The notes beneath the pieces are model-generated. The model saw only the letters and a program-made list of their open reading frames with translations, was not told the origin of the DNA and made no database searches. From a virus: DNA of 58,349 nt. How positions within the stretch are numbered: the stretch's first letter is position 1; each line of letters opens with the position of its first letter. The stretch lies in the IMG/VR virus record IMGVR_UViG_3300009001_000013, positions 1 through 58,349 of that record. The stretch is one strand, 5' to 3'. Shown here piece by piece: positions 47,463 through 57,969 of the stretch. The position numbers and the translations under genes are program-made.

Positions 47463-49310
47463 TTATTCAAAGACTACGAACCCATCGCCATCAATCTTAG
47501 GGTAGGTGCCTTCCATGACGTCCTCAAAGATACGAAGTCTAAGCGCAGCTCGCTCGTTGTATGGGTGGTTACCAATTGCGTTATTGAGGTTCTCAGCATA
47601 CTTCTGTCCAAACTGTGCTGTAAGCATTTGGGTGAATGCACTTTGAGCTTCAATAGACTCCTTGACCATCGGGTCTTGCGTATCCTCAATCTTATACTCG
47701 TCAAGAATTCTTCTTCTGGAGTCATACAATAGTTGAGCTCCACTTCTTTTATTCTTGGAGGGGGCTGCAACCTGAAGGATTGTAGTCTCAACCTCTTCAA
47801 ATGCCTCGGGGTCGTTCTGTCTGTTAATCTGAACAGACTTGATGGGCGTGCCGTCTAGGTCAAGTAATACCCCCTCAAGGATACCCGGACCTGTAGCCAA
47901 GTCAAACCCAACCAAATCTCCATTAGGACCGTAAATCAGATTTTCCACCTCAACCTTGATGTCCCCTGCAGGCATCGTTGTCTCATCAACTTCATTACCC
48001 TGTGCATCAGCGGCAACACGGAGAGCTCTTCCAGATATTACCATCTTATATGAGCGCCCCGGAACACTTGCCTTAATCTTGTATGCGTCTGGCATTGAGA
48101 CAATATCTCCTTCTACGTCGCCGGACTCGACAGATAACGGACCAGTAAATGGTTCGAGTGGACTGTACTGTTGCTCTGGCTCTGGCTCCTCAACCTCTGG
48201 AATCTCGGAAAGGTTCTGCCTTCTGAGTGCAGCTGTTTCTTCCTGAACCTTGATGAGGTTGTAAGCCCTTTCTGCGGATGCTTCCAAGTAAACCTTAAGA
48301 GCGTTTCTAGTGTCAGCGTATTCGCTGTCGCCCATCAGCTTACTCAATTCGTCATCGGACACATCGAACACCCACTCCCCCTCGGCATTTAGTTTACCAG
48401 ATGCCATGTTTCTTCCGTCTGGCAGCGCAGTCTCAAACATAACTTCCCCGTTGTACAGTTGAGCAGCAGCAGCTATGTCGGCCTGACTGAGCTCTGTTGA
48501 GTGAGGTCTATTGATTGCCTTGTAAGCAACGGCCTGAATCGCCTCAAGCATCTCGGGAGTTCTAATTCTCAATCTGGACTGCAAGTCTTTGCTGATGAGG
48601 CTGTATGCAGCCTCTGAATCAATCTGTCCAATCGCGTACCCCTTGTCCCTTACCTGAAGAATATCTTCTTTTCCAGACAGTAACGATTCATAGATGTCAG
48701 CACCTACGTTTTCAGGCATGTAATCTGTTCCTGCCCACAATGTCTGAGGCATGAATACCTCGTCCATGTTGCCAATGTTAGATTGTTGCCACGGCATATA
48801 GCTATCACCCACCTTAACCTCAAGGCTTTTTGTTGTTGGGTTCCACGTGTACTCAGCCTTATTGTATTCGTTATAAAGCTGGAGGTTTTCCTCTACCGTG
48901 CCGGAAAGGTTCTGGAAAGAACCACTAGCAATAGAGTTTCTGGTTTGGGTGTCCATTGCGCTTTTAGCAGAGGCTACGTTTCTGAATTGGATAAACTCAC
49001 CCTTGAGTCTTAGATACTCGTCTACATCGCTTTGGTTCTGAGTTTGATATGCACGAGTCGAGGCTTCCTGCATTTCTCTCAATAGTATCTGACCGCCATC
49101 TCTGTACTTTGCCGCTATCCCTGCTGGAACACTCTCGTCTAAGGCTTTTGTCAGGCCATATGTAGCGTTCAGCCTAGCCTTCCTTTGTTCTTGACGGTCA
49201 TAAATATCCTGAAGACTAAGGCGAATAGACTCGCCCATCTCCTTGCCTATCTGAGCGTAGCTCACGCTAGGAGCTAAGTACCCTGTCTTAAATCTAGTTC
49301 CCTCAGCCAT
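47463..49310 (-). CDS. Virion protein, 615 residues, function unknown
   Basis: The start MAEGTRFKTGYLAPSVSYAQ at 49310 is preferred over the longer in-frame start at 49385, which runs through the next gene. The first about 150 residues are helical and charged, the middle is mixed, and a C-terminal part (about 400-520) is beta-rich. It overlaps the 318-residue gene by eight bases and ends 12 bases before the giant gene. It is probably an internal or ejection protein, by position and composition only. Confidence 0.65.
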   Translation of the reverse strand: MAEGTRFKTGYLAPSVSYAQIGKEMGESIRLSLQDIYDRQEQRKARLNATYGLTKALDESVPAGIAAKYRDGGQILLREMQEASTRAYQTQNQSDVDEYLRLKGEFIQFRNVASAKSAMDTQTRNSIASGSFQNLSGTVEENLQLYNEYNKAEYTWNPTTKSLEVKVGDSYMPWQQSNIGNMDEVFMPQTLWAGTDYMPENVGADIYESLLSGKEDILQVRDKGYAIGQIDSEAAYSLISKDLQSRLRIRTPEMLEAIQAVAYKAINRPHSTELSQADIAAAAQLYNGEVMFETALPDGRNMASGKLNAEGEWVFDVSDDELSKLMGDSEYADTRNALKVYLEASAERAYNLIKVQEETAALRRQNLSEIPEVEEPEPEQQYSPLEPFTGPLSVESGDVEGDIVSMPDAYKIKASVPGRSYKMVISGRALRVAADAQGNEVDETTMPAGDIKVEVENLIYGPNGDLVGFDLATGPGILEGVLLDLDGTPIKSVQINRQNDPEAFEEVETTILQVAAPSKNKRSGAQLLYDSRRRILDEYKIEDTQDPMVKESIEAQSAFTQMLTAQFGQKYAENLNNAIGNHPYNERAALRLRIFEDVMEGTYPKIDGDGFVVFE

Positions 49311-50259
49311 TGTTGTTTGCTTTTTCGAATCTTCTGACCATACTGCCAACGAACTTATGAAGCGAAGTCTTGCCCTTGCCCGCAAGCTCTCTCATTTTTC
49401 TAGCGTCCTCTGGATTAATTACATACTCACCCCCAGTCAGCGCGATACCGACCTCTCTTCCATCCTCGTCAACCACATACATCTCATTGGTATCGTGGTT
49501 AAACTCCCCCGGAGTCTTTTGGACTTTGAGTCCGTCTTCAGCATAATTGTAATCTGGCTGAAACCCTCCAGTATTTAACGGGGAATCTACCCCATCACGT
49601 AATGCACCTGTATTGGGTTTCTTTTTTCCGCCATCAGTGCCAAGATACCCCATAGACTTACCGAGTAGCGCACCAGCACCCAAAGTTGCGACACCTCCTA
49701 CGGCACCAGCAATGCCCTGACCAATTTGTTGCTTGGCCTGTGCCATCTGAGCATCTGCCAAAGCCTTTGCATCATACCCGTACTCAAGGTCTCTTGTTGA
49801 CCTAGCTTCCCTTAGCTGAATTTCTTGCTGTCTTGCTCCAGCTAAGTTAGTGAGCGCTTGAGTTTGAAGCTGCTGCTGGTTCATTGCCTCCTGACTCAGT
49901 TGAGACTGAGCTTGCTGTTGAGCTTGCATGATAGAGCCAAGACCTCTTGAGCCATATTGTTGTGCAGCTTGAGTTGTAGTAGCAAGAGACCTGTTGATGT
50001 CTTGATTTCTCATCTGAAGCAGCCTCTGGTCATACGCATTCTTCACTGCATCGTAGTACTCAGAAGGAGTAGATAAAGAGGGTTGAGACGCCTTTAGTTT
50101 TTCAAGCTCAGCATTCGCTTTTTGTTGCTCTGCTCCAGCCAGCCTCTTGGCTTTAACCCCTTGAGCAATATCCACTACACCCCCGATAGCCCCCGTGATA
50201 GAGCCTACTCCAAGTCCGAGGATATCGCCCATAAGCTGTTCTCCAATCTCTTTAGGCAT
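49303..50259 (-). CDS. Internal virion protein with Gln-rich helices and Gly-rich hydrophobic segments, 318 residues
   Basis: A glycine-rich hydrophobic segment (about 8-30), then Ala/Gln-rich coiled coil (about 35-165), a second hydrophobic Gly/Ala segment (IGQGIAGAVGGVATLGAGAL) and a C-terminal globular part with ALTGGEYVINPEDARKM. This layout resembles small ejection proteins that form a channel through the envelope. The TGGEYVINPED motif recurs in virion proteins of other phages. The ATG lies two bases after the stop of the 1738-residue gene. Confidence 0.65.
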   Translation of the reverse strand: MPKEIGEQLMGDILGLGVGSITGAIGGVVDIAQGVKAKRLAGAEQQKANAELEKLKASQPSLSTPSEYYDAVKNAYDQRLLQMRNQDINRSLATTTQAAQQYGSRGLGSIMQAQQQAQSQLSQEAMNQQQLQTQALTNLAGARQQEIQLREARSTRDLEYGYDAKALADAQMAQAKQQIGQGIAGAVGGVATLGAGALLGKSMGYLGTDGGKKKPNTGALRDGVDSPLNTGGFQPDYNYAEDGLKVQKTPGEFNHDTNEMYVVDEDGREVGIALTGGEYVINPEDARKMRELAGKGKTSLHKFVGSMVRRFEKANNNG

Positions 50260-50261
50260 GA

Positions 50262-53200
50262 TTACTGTTGTTTAGATGTTTGCCCATCGTCATGTAAAGG
50301 TGATGGGGTATAGTTCATATTTACTGCATAAAGTTCGACATCATCTGTGCTGTCGTTTGTTAGCCTTGCTTTAGCGTAGTAGTCTCTCATGTGGTCTCCA
50401 TTAACCTCATCATTAGATACTGCGATAAGTGTTGTGCCAAACAGACCTACTCCCGAGCCATCAATCTGAATAGTCTTCCTATCCAAGACTTTGTTTATTA
50501 CCCTACCTGTAGTGGATGTTGAGTTTAAGCTAAGGATTCTAATCTCATCGCCAATACCAAATGGCAGATTGCTTATTCTGTTTTTAAACCTTACTTGATT
50601 GAGTGACGCCCCTGAAAGCTGGTCTACCTCTCCAAGAACGATAATGTTTGAGCCAGAGGAATCAGATGCTGCATCGCTAACATCCTTTGGAATAACAGTG
50701 TATCGCATACCCTCTCTGTTCTCAAACATCTCTGCCGTAATGTTGGTTGTCTGAGAAGAGTTAGAGATGGTGCCATCCCAATTACTATCACCCTCAAGCC
50801 CAATAGCGTTGTACACCTTTACTGTTGAGGGATTTTGCCTAGACACCAGCTCCACCATGGAGTCGTATTGCGTGCCATAGAAATTGTTATTCGTGTCGTT
50901 AACGTTGTGCCTGTACATCTGCCCATTCTCGAAAGAGAAGAACCTATTATGTAGGTTAGTGTACATCTCAGGGTTAAACGAGTAGAAGCTTAACCAGAAC
51001 CCCTTAGTAGTGCTGTATGCAAGGGTGTGTCCGTCATCATCAACACCGTCAGTAACTGTAATTGATACAGCTGAATCGGTTGAGTCCCCAATTTTAATAA
51101 TGCTTGAGGGGAACGAAACAGAACCATCAGCCGGGTTGATTAACGCAACGCCACGATGCTTGTTGTCCGAGGTTAGTATGTCAATTCTGGCATCAGCTGT
51201 TGTCGTTCTCTTACTGGGGTCAACAAACACCGAGCCCCGCTCTGTAAGCTTGTCAATAAACATGATGGATTCCCCCAAGGTATCCCACTCTGGCAAGTAT
51301 GATTCTGTAATGTTTGCGTCATTCCACTTGATTGGGTCTTTGTCCCAAGTCATCATATTGCTACTTCCGTAGACAGGCTTCACCTTCCCAGAAGGATTCG
51401 CTACCCTTGCATTAACCGGTGGCTTCTGCAAATCCCCAATAGCATCACCATCAACAATAATATCGTTAACGTCTTGAGCTTCTGTAGTAACGACAAGCTC
51501 ATCGTTTTCAGGGTCAATGCCGCATGGGATTCTTGGGGTTGAGTCTCTGAGCAACAGGTCAGCAAATAGACCTTCAAAGAAAGAGCTCATGTGCTTGTCG
51601 CTAATAGGTTCAATACCTTGGCTTGACAAAGCAAACACCTTACCAGCATCCATGTCGCAGAAGTAGGTTACTCCAAACCTCTCGATTACAGACTCTGGAT
51701 TAAGGCCCGGCCCAAAAGCACCGGCGAAGTACGTTTCAGTACCGAGTATGTTAGTGCTGGTAACAAGCATTCCATCACCTGCAGATTCGATTAGCTGTCT
51801 ACCAATTGGGGTGGAGCTAACCTTCTTTTCCTGTAGCGTAAAGATGCCCTCTCCCTTATCAATCAAGTAGCATACAGCACCATTCTTAGAATTGTAATCC
51901 TTATATGGGTATAGAACAGGGTTGAATGAAGACAACATCAACACGGATGAGTCGGATGCAAACGGAGCGCTGTATGTGATGGCAGTGTGCCGTCTGATTT
52001 CTTTTTGGTCTGGTGTTTCAACGAATGGTCTACCGATACTGACAGCTTTAGAATCAAAGAAGTCATTCACAGACTCATCTTCAATTACCCACTTCCTGTA
52101 CAGCTGGTTATCAGGCTCCGTCGGGTTGTATTTATACGTAATAGTTGAATCACCCGTGGGGTTGTAATCATCCTCTGGATTGCTAAGCTGTTCTCTGATA
52201 CGGAGGAATACGTCCCCAGATGTTAGTGTTACTACCCCTTTGTGTATGCTGTTTGCGCTACCTACAGTAGCGTCTAAAGTTGCGCTAACGGTACCGAACT
52301 CGCCCGGAATTTGGAACGAGGAACCTGCTATCGTGTAAGCATACTGCCCATTTTCCAAGGGCCTGATAGTGTCTACAAATACCGTCGATAGGTCAGTGTC
52401 AATCCTGTCTCCAAGGTACAGTCGTTGTGACGAGAAGAAAGTAGTTGCAGTGAGTATGGAAATGTCGAAGGTGGGTGCCACGCTGTTTGACCTGTCGCCC
52501 GCGTGAGTCCTAACGCCACCAACCTCAACAATGTCGTACTGCTTTTTTACTTCATAGTAAATGCGAGATTCCTCTGGCGTTTCTTTTCGAGGTGTGCAAA
52601 TTTCAACCAGACAGTTCTGAGCAAAAAAGTCCTTACCAAGAAGAACATCACCGCGAGAAAACCCCGGTGTGTTGTTGTCTCTTACCGTCAGGAACCATCC
52701 ACTACGTCTGTAGTTTGTTTCGTCATCTCCATCACTATTGTCGGCCAGCCTAATAGGATTCTGGTCATCGTCTTGATAGTACTTGTACGAAGTAATTGCA
52801 AACTCATGCAGTGGTCTTTGAACTACGCCGTTAGAATCTTCATACTGAAGCACCCTAAGAATGTCTCCTTCATTGAACTCATATGATATTTTAGCCCCCT
52901 TGAAATCGCGGTATGAATTTGACTTCCCTTCAAGGCCACGCATTGAGATAAAGACTTGACCGTTGATTCCACCTTCTAACCCCTGAAGAATTGGCCTAGT
53001 CTTAATTCCATCACTTGACCTGATATCAGTAAACTCTGTCTGCTTTCCTGTAGCAGCTTCATTGACTACTACTTGAAGCACCTTGTCGTATGACGTGTTC
53101 TTCGAGTAGACAGGAGCCCATTTCTTAGCCCAATACGGCGGCTCATGAATCAATCTAAAATCAATCTCTGTTTTACCGTTGTTATTTCCCGGCCTGCTTT

Positions 53201-55478
53201 CTCCAAAGTGCTTTACATACCGCTCATTGATAGGCTGAACGCCAGAGGGTCTGTTCCTGTCATCGTAATAAACAATGCCAAAGTCATGGGTTGCTCCAGC
53301 TTTAAACGAACTCACTGCCGCCCCATCGGTAGATATAATGTCAATCGTTGAATTCTGCAAGGTGTAGTTGGTCCAGTAAGAACGAATTGCCCCGTCATTA
53401 GCACTGTAGTCCCTTAGCCTGTAGCCGCTGCCATTTGTTTGAGTGCTGATGTTCGCGTTTACTTGTGACCCGCTGTACAAGTGGTAAGCAGCTAAATCCA
53501 GACACCCACCTCTTTGTTCCGCAGCATAGTCCGGGACGTTAACGTCGCTAGAGGCAACAAAATCGTTGCCGAGAACCTGACCGGTACCAGAGTTAGTATG
53601 GTAAGGCGCTATTACAGTGTCGGCAGAAAGCTCTACACCAAGACACCTTACCTTGCATGTGATTTTTTGTGTGCTTTCGTTGTAAGATGCTCCGTAAATG
53701 GCGAAGGTTCCAGTTCCAGACATCCAAGCAATAAGTCTGTCCTTACTATTTGAATCCGCGCTTGCTCCCTGATAGCCTGTAGTGCCTGCGAGCATTGCCG
53801 TAGCCCCTACCAATTGACCATAATCAAATTGCTCAGGAGTAAGACCAACTACAGCTGGCGAGGTGTTGTTGTTTAACTCACTAACCAATGCCTGCGCAAA
53901 TGACTCTACCGTAGTAAATGACCCTGTGGGGAATTGATGCACGAACTGACATGGTGAGGACATCACCAACCTTCCCACTGCCTGTTGGTCGCTGTCTGGG
54001 TCGAGAACAAAAAGGTTCTGACTGTGTATCTCATCCCCGTTTACATCGTATGTAGTAGCAGGTACAGTCAGTCTAGTTTGAGAGGCGCTACTATCTAAGT
54101 CTGCTGCGAATCCAATCTTGTCGCAGTTAAGGGTAATGTCTAAAGAGCATATGCCATTCGATGAAATGCCTTGAGTGGGGAACTCACTAAGGTCAATATC
54201 AAATGATATTCCGTCTGTAGTTGAGTCACCAAACCGAGCAGTGGTGTACTCGTTATTAAGATAGAATCCGCCTCTGGCTAGTGTGCCTCCGTAGAAAGCT
54301 CTTGCGTTTTCCCAGAACTGGTCTGACCCGGTACCTACATATTCAACCGTTTCGTTCATGGGCTCGTTGTTGACTATCTCAAAGTCAACCTCTGATGCCA
54401 CCTGAAGATTAGGGTGGTACACAGGATAATTGTAAACGTCTGTCTCAACAAGGTTATCAAAGCCCTCTAGATAGTTCCCATAAATTAACCTGCCATTCGA
54501 AACCGCTTGAGCTAATGCTGCCTTAGGCACTGCGTCGTACAGCTTATTGGATTCCTCAGCGGAAGCATACGAGTACACCTTGTCGTTTCGAAACAAGAAT
54601 GCTTGCTGCTCTTGGGTGGGGTCGTTCTTAAGCTCTTTAATTTTCTGCCAAGCCCCATCATTATTTCTTCGGGCAAACACGCGAATCTTATCGACGGGTC
54701 CATCAGAATTTGTTACGACAATCCTGAGCTCATTGTTGTATGACTCCAAGTAGTCAACCGCAGCTGAATTGAAAGCTAGGTTAGTATTGCTGACAGCTAG
54801 GCTGGAGTAAATAGACATGGCGCTTACCTCACCATCGTCATACACATATTGATAAGCGAACTGAAAGCAATTCTCTTTAAGGTGATTCGCCTTGACTGAG
54901 TTGTTAGTTTGAAACTGCCAAGTAATAACCTCTTGTGGCGGCTGCTTACATACCGTGAGGTACTTGTTCTTCTGCTCGTCAGTACCAGAGGTCATCAAGC
55001 TGTTGTAACCTCCGTATAGCAAGCGCGTAGCGTTTACCTTCCTTGGCTCGTTTCTGTTGTCAGTAAAGTACAACAAGTGCTCCTGAAACTGGTTGATGAC
55101 TACATCACCCTTCACAAATCCATCACGCTCGAAGTTGAGCACTGAGTCTTCGTAAAGCTTTACGTAGTTGTCATTGACAGAATCGTACCGATATATACCG
55201 TGGTTTAACTCAGAGTTGTACAGGAAGAAGTAGACGCACTTGCCTGCCTCGCAAGGAACAGCACCAATAACCCTATTGTCACCTGAGCTTGGGATAGCAT
55301 CCGCTGTTGTAGCAGCCGACACAGCTTCGTTACCTTCAACGTTCTTGACAACCCCTTGGTCACCACCATTCTCATGAGCCACGCGGATGTTAAGCGCATC
55401 CGTCATCTCAAATGGCTTTACCAACCTCTCATCTTCATCCTTGTTGAGGTATTGAGGGATAAGCTTTTCTGTCGCCAT
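50262..55478 (-). CDS. Large tail-tube/stabilisation protein, crAss-like type, 1738 residues
   Basis: A beta-rich protein without catalytic motif. The N-terminal part (QYLNKDEDERLVKPFEMTD, then YFTDNRNEPRKVNATR) matches the start of the tail tubular/stabilisation proteins of crAss-like phages, analogous to T7 gp12. The NRNEPRKV pattern is a hallmark. It probably forms the tail hub or nozzle at the portal vertex and may bind fibres. It shares one base with the upstream ring-protein gene. Very long loops and repeats suggest several domains. Confidence 0.7.
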   Translation of the reverse strand: MATEKLIPQYLNKDEDERLVKPFEMTDALNIRVAHENGGDQGVVKNVEGNEAVSAATTADAIPSSGDNRVIGAVPCEAGKCVYFFLYNSELNHGIYRYDSVNDNYVKLYEDSVLNFERDGFVKGDVVINQFQEHLLYFTDNRNEPRKVNATRLLYGGYNSLMTSGTDEQKNKYLTVCKQPPQEVITWQFQTNNSVKANHLKENCFQFAYQYVYDDGEVSAMSIYSSLAVSNTNLAFNSAAVDYLESYNNELRIVVTNSDGPVDKIRVFARRNNDGAWQKIKELKNDPTQEQQAFLFRNDKVYSYASAEESNKLYDAVPKAALAQAVSNGRLIYGNYLEGFDNLVETDVYNYPVYHPNLQVASEVDFEIVNNEPMNETVEYVGTGSDQFWENARAFYGGTLARGGFYLNNEYTTARFGDSTTDGISFDIDLSEFPTQGISSNGICSLDITLNCDKIGFAADLDSSASQTRLTVPATTYDVNGDEIHSQNLFVLDPDSDQQAVGRLVMSSPCQFVHQFPTGSFTTVESFAQALVSELNNNTSPAVVGLTPEQFDYGQLVGATAMLAGTTGYQGASADSNSKDRLIAWMSGTGTFAIYGASYNESTQKITCKVRCLGVELSADTVIAPYHTNSGTGQVLGNDFVASSDVNVPDYAAEQRGGCLDLAAYHLYSGSQVNANISTQTNGSGYRLRDYSANDGAIRSYWTNYTLQNSTIDIISTDGAAVSSFKAGATHDFGIVYYDDRNRPSGVQPINERYVKHFGESRPGNNNGKTEIDFRLIHEPPYWAKKWAPVYSKNTSYDKVLQVVVNEAATGKQTEFTDIRSSDGIKTRPILQGLEGGINGQVFISMRGLEGKSNSYRDFKGAKISYEFNEGDILRVLQYEDSNGVVQRPLHEFAITSYKYYQDDDQNPIRLADNSDGDDETNYRRSGWFLTVRDNNTPGFSRGDVLLGKDFFAQNCLVEICTPRKETPEESRIYYEVKKQYDIVEVGGVRTHAGDRSNSVAPTFDISILTATTFFSSQRLYLGDRIDTDLSTVFVDTIRPLENGQYAYTIAGSSFQIPGEFGTVSATLDATVGSANSIHKGVVTLTSGDVFLRIREQLSNPEDDYNPTGDSTITYKYNPTEPDNQLYRKWVIEDESVNDFFDSKAVSIGRPFVETPDQKEIRRHTAITYSAPFASDSSVLMLSSFNPVLYPYKDYNSKNGAVCYLIDKGEGIFTLQEKKVSSTPIGRQLIESAGDGMLVTSTNILGTETYFAGAFGPGLNPESVIERFGVTYFCDMDAGKVFALSSQGIEPISDKHMSSFFEGLFADLLLRDSTPRIPCGIDPENDELVVTTEAQDVNDIIVDGDAIGDLQKPPVNARVANPSGKVKPVYGSSNMMTWDKDPIKWNDANITESYLPEWDTLGESIMFIDKLTERGSVFVDPSKRTTTADARIDILTSDNKHRGVALINPADGSVSFPSSIIKIGDSTDSAVSITVTDGVDDDGHTLAYSTTKGFWLSFYSFNPEMYTNLHNRFFSFENGQMYRHNVNDTNNNFYGTQYDSMVELVSRQNPSTVKVYNAIGLEGDSNWDGTISNSSQTTNITAEMFENREGMRYTVIPKDVSDAASDSSGSNIIVLGEVDQLSGASLNQVRFKNRISNLPFGIGDEIRILSLNSTSTTGRVINKVLDRKTIQIDGSGVGLFGTTLIAVSNDEVNGDHMRDYYAKARLTNDSTDDVELYAVNMNYTPSPLHDDGQTSKQQ

Positions 55479-56284
55479 CAGTATTTAGGAGATTGCTTAA
55501 AGTTCTTACGGATAGTCTTGAGAGCTTCCTCTTGACTGAACGCCTTAAGTCTAGCGTTGGCCTTTCTTCTTTCGTTGTAGTACTCCTGTCGAGCTCTAGC
55601 CTTCTCGCCCATAGGTACGCTGGACTTACGTTCCACCAGCTTGTAATAGATGTATGAGCGAAGAGCTTCCTCCGCTTCGACGTGAACCGTTGGGTTAATA
55701 GACCGAGCCTCATCAGCTACGTATTCAATAACAAGGTCAGTAGCCTGCACACCTGACAGCTCAATCCTGTTCTGGTCGTCATTCAGTCTGTACTGACCCT
55801 CGTAGAAACCACCACCCAACCCATAAATCTGTCCGATGTTGTTCTGGTAGATGTAATTACTAAATACAATGTAGTCATCATCACCAAAGATTCCAGTCCC
55901 TGATGAAGCTGTCTTTGCATCTACTCTGTCGTATAAGCCATCACCGTCAGAGTCAATCGGGTTACCCGCTGCGTCTGTGTCATACTTCTGAGAGTAATTG
56001 ATGTTCTTGTTCTCGCCGAGGACATACACCAATCCGTCTTGCTTAGCTACCCCAACCTTGGTCAGGCTTACAAAGTCGTCCGGCAAGTCAACTGTATCGT
56101 TGGAGTTGATGGTGAGCTTGAGTGAACGAACCCGCTTCAGCATGTCAAACCCCATCTCTCTGATACCTCTCAGCGCGAAGTTTCGAACCACTACGTCAGA
56201 AGCATTGCTCACGTAGTCATCTGAGTCGAGGGTCAACACAAAGTCATTGACGACTTGGTCTACTGTTACTAGATTCCTTGCCAT
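55478..56284 (-). CDS. Head-tail connector/ring protein (T7 gp11 or P22 gp4-like), 268 residues
   Basis: A helix-rich first part (MARNLVTVDQVVNDFVL, then FALRGIREMGFDML), a beta middle and a helical C-terminus (AEEALRSYIYYKLVERKS) match the pattern of podovirus tail-tube A/adapter proteins in crAss-like phages. It would form a ring below the portal. It is followed immediately by the large tail protein (overlap one base) and preceded by another ring-type gene. Confidence 0.7.
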   Translation of the reverse strand: MARNLVTVDQVVNDFVLTLDSDDYVSNASDVVVRNFALRGIREMGFDMLKRVRSLKLTINSNDTVDLPDDFVSLTKVGVAKQDGLVYVLGENKNINYSQKYDTDAAGNPIDSDGDGLYDRVDAKTASSGTGIFGDDDYIVFSNYIYQNNIGQIYGLGGGFYEGQYRLNDDQNRIELSGVQATDLVIEYVADEARSINPTVHVEAEEALRSYIYYKLVERKSSVPMGEKARARQEYYNERRKANARLKAFSQEEALKTIRKNFKQSPKY

Positions 56285-56287
56285 CTA

Positions 56288-57025
56288 TTATCTCTTTTGT
56301 GATTGCGTTTCCGCGTAGGTAAAGATGTTGGAGTCACGCAGATTCACTCCGATAAGCCGAGCCATCTCCTCAATAATCTCTGGAGTGTAGTGTTCTGGTA
56401 ACTCAAAGTCTACACTAGTGCTTACGTCGTATGCCTCCTTGTTGTTGCTTGTAGTGAACCCAAACTTCGGAAGGGATACAGTCCTAGCGCCAGTAGAGGC
56501 ATCCAACCCTTCAGGCTGCTTGTAGTACCTGACCTTAATCTTCTTAATGCTCTGTGGATAGATTTCAATCTCATCGTCCAAGAAAGCTACAGGAGCTGTC
56601 TCGGTGGGTGCGCTAAGCTCGCTATTGAGAACGTACTGCAACTTCTCCTCATCGTACTCCACGGGGATTGTGATAGAGGTATTGACGCTAAGTAAGGCGG
56701 ACCCGTCAGTCATGACATTGATGATGCGGGCCAAGTCGTCTGGCTTGGCGAAGTGAGCGCCCGTAGTACGAGTGATGGTACCAGACGTCTTAGAGAATAA
56801 AGCCAAGTCTTCCTTGAGTTGTTTGGTTTCAGACTTATCACGGCCTGAGTCAATACCTCTTTTGCGCATGGCATTGGCATTCATCAATCTCTTGAAAAGA
56901 GCGTTGAACACGTTCATCTGCGCAATGGGAGCAAACGAGTTGAACTCTGTGGGAGTTACAAATCCTCGTTGGTCTTTATTTGCGATGTCTTTTAGTGCAT
57001 TGTAAACCTCTCGAACGCTTGCCAT
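56288..57025 (-). CDS. Second connector/ring-type protein, 245 residues
   Basis: The start (VREVYNALKDIANKDQRGFVTPTEFN) followed by a helix-rich region, and a later beta-rich half (EIEIYPQSIKKIKVRYYKQP), fits another ring protein of crAss-like phages (the NKEQ-G-x-TPxEFN-type start). It would stack next to the 268-residue ring. A TATATTTG box and a terminator for the upstream gene lie in the 85-base gap before it, so it begins a new transcript. Confidence 0.65.
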   Translation of the reverse strand: MASVREVYNALKDIANKDQRGFVTPTEFNSFAPIAQMNVFNALFKRLMNANAMRKRGIDSGRDKSETKQLKEDLALFSKTSGTITRTTGAHFAKPDDLARIINVMTDGSALLSVNTSITIPVEYDEEKLQYVLNSELSAPTETAPVAFLDDEIEIYPQSIKKIKVRYYKQPEGLDASTGARTVSLPKFGFTTSNNKEAYDVSTSVDFELPEHYTPEIIEEMARLIGVNLRDSNIFTYAETQSQKR

Positions 57026-57042
57026 AGTTAGGGAATCTCCAG

Positions 57043-57050
57043 CAAATATA
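57043..57050 (-). promoter_or_regulatory. TATATTTG box directly after a terminator
   Basis: The minus-strand TATATTTG lies 17 bases before the 245-residue gene and immediately after the hairpin at 57061-57086. It would restart transcription of the tail genes after termination of the head operon. No TTG -33 box was clear. Confidence 0.45.
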
Positions 57051-57051
57051 C

Positions 57052-57086
57052 AGAAAAAGAAAGGGGGGCTTATAAGCCTCCCCCTT
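57052..57086 (-). terminator. Rho-independent terminator after the head operon
   Basis: On the minus strand a stem GGGGGAGGCTTATAAGCCCC (palindromic centre GGCTTATAAGCC) is followed by TTTCTTTTTC. It lies 24 bases after the stop of the 276-residue gene. Confidence 0.65.
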
Positions 57087-57110
57087 CCCTAGTTTATGTA
57101 CGATAGACTG

Positions 57111-57941
57111 TTATGCTATGTCATCCAGCTGGCGTTCCAGCTCAGAAAGAACACTTGAACCTTTATCAGTCATAACAAATCTAGTCATTACTTCGATTTT
57201 GTCCTGACCGACAGGCACAGAAACTATCAACTTTCCAGTATCGAACCACACGACAGCTCCGCTGCGCTGCTCAATGACTTGAAAATCAAACGATTGTGCA
57301 ACAGTAGTTCTAGCCATTACCATCGGGCTGTCAATAAGTCCCATGAACTGTGCTGGATTGCGCTTGGCAGATTGAACCAAGGCTCTCTTGATAGAGAGGT
57401 CTGACTGGTTCGTGTTGATGTTGAGGGCCATAGCTATCGGAAGCAAGTCGTCAATACCCTTAGACTTGATGATTGAGATGGCATCAGTCACAGCAAATTC
57501 CGCTTCAAGCTCCAGCTCAGACCTCTTCTCATCGTTGGCCAGTTCAAAAACAGAACCTCCGTTAATCTTATTATCTGGATGTACGTCCAAGAAATGTTGA
57601 AGGTTAGGCTTGTCGTAAGGAACGGAGAGAATTTTGTTCTCGAACACTACGTGCTCAAGCTTTGAAATTTGCGATTGCTCGTCAACGTAGATTGAAGGCT
57701 CACCCGGACAGTAACGAATCTGCCTCACGGTTTGTTTTTCTTCGTCGTATACGTTTACGTTCTTGCATCTGAGCTTAAAGAAAATGCCTCCCTTGTTACC
57801 AATCATCTGGTAAACTTTTGGGATTCTCTTTCCGTCAGGTAGCTGTCTTTTGACTTTGGCTACTTTCTTTTCAGCTGCCGGTGCAGCATCGGGTGCTTTT
57901 TGTGGAGGTCTACCCGGTGACCTCTTAGTTGCCTGTGGCAT
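57111..57941 (-). CDS. Structural protein next to capsid, 276 residues, AT-hook-like N-terminus
   Basis: The N-terminus (KRSPGRPPQKAPDAAP) has a GRP core like an AT-hook and a Pro/Ala-rich tail. The rest is a compact alpha/beta domain with NVNVYDEEKQTVRQIRYCPG, then HFLDVHPDNKINGGSVF. No family was recognised with confidence. The gene lies between the capsid end and the connector genes, where head accessory proteins are found. It has a hairpin on each side and may be expressed with capsid. Confidence 0.65.
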   Translation of the reverse strand: MPQATKRSPGRPPQKAPDAAPAAEKKVAKVKRQLPDGKRIPKVYQMIGNKGGIFFKLRCKNVNVYDEEKQTVRQIRYCPGEPSIYVDEQSQISKLEHVVFENKILSVPYDKPNLQHFLDVHPDNKINGGSVFELANDEKRSELELEAEFAVTDAISIIKSKGIDDLLPIAMALNINTNQSDLSIKRALVQSAKRNPAQFMGLIDSPMVMARTTVAQSFDFQVIEQRSGAVVWFDTGKLIVSVPVGQDKIEVMTRFVMTDKGSSVLSELERQLDDIA

Positions 57942-57969
57942 GTTGAATCGAATTTAATTAAACAGAGAA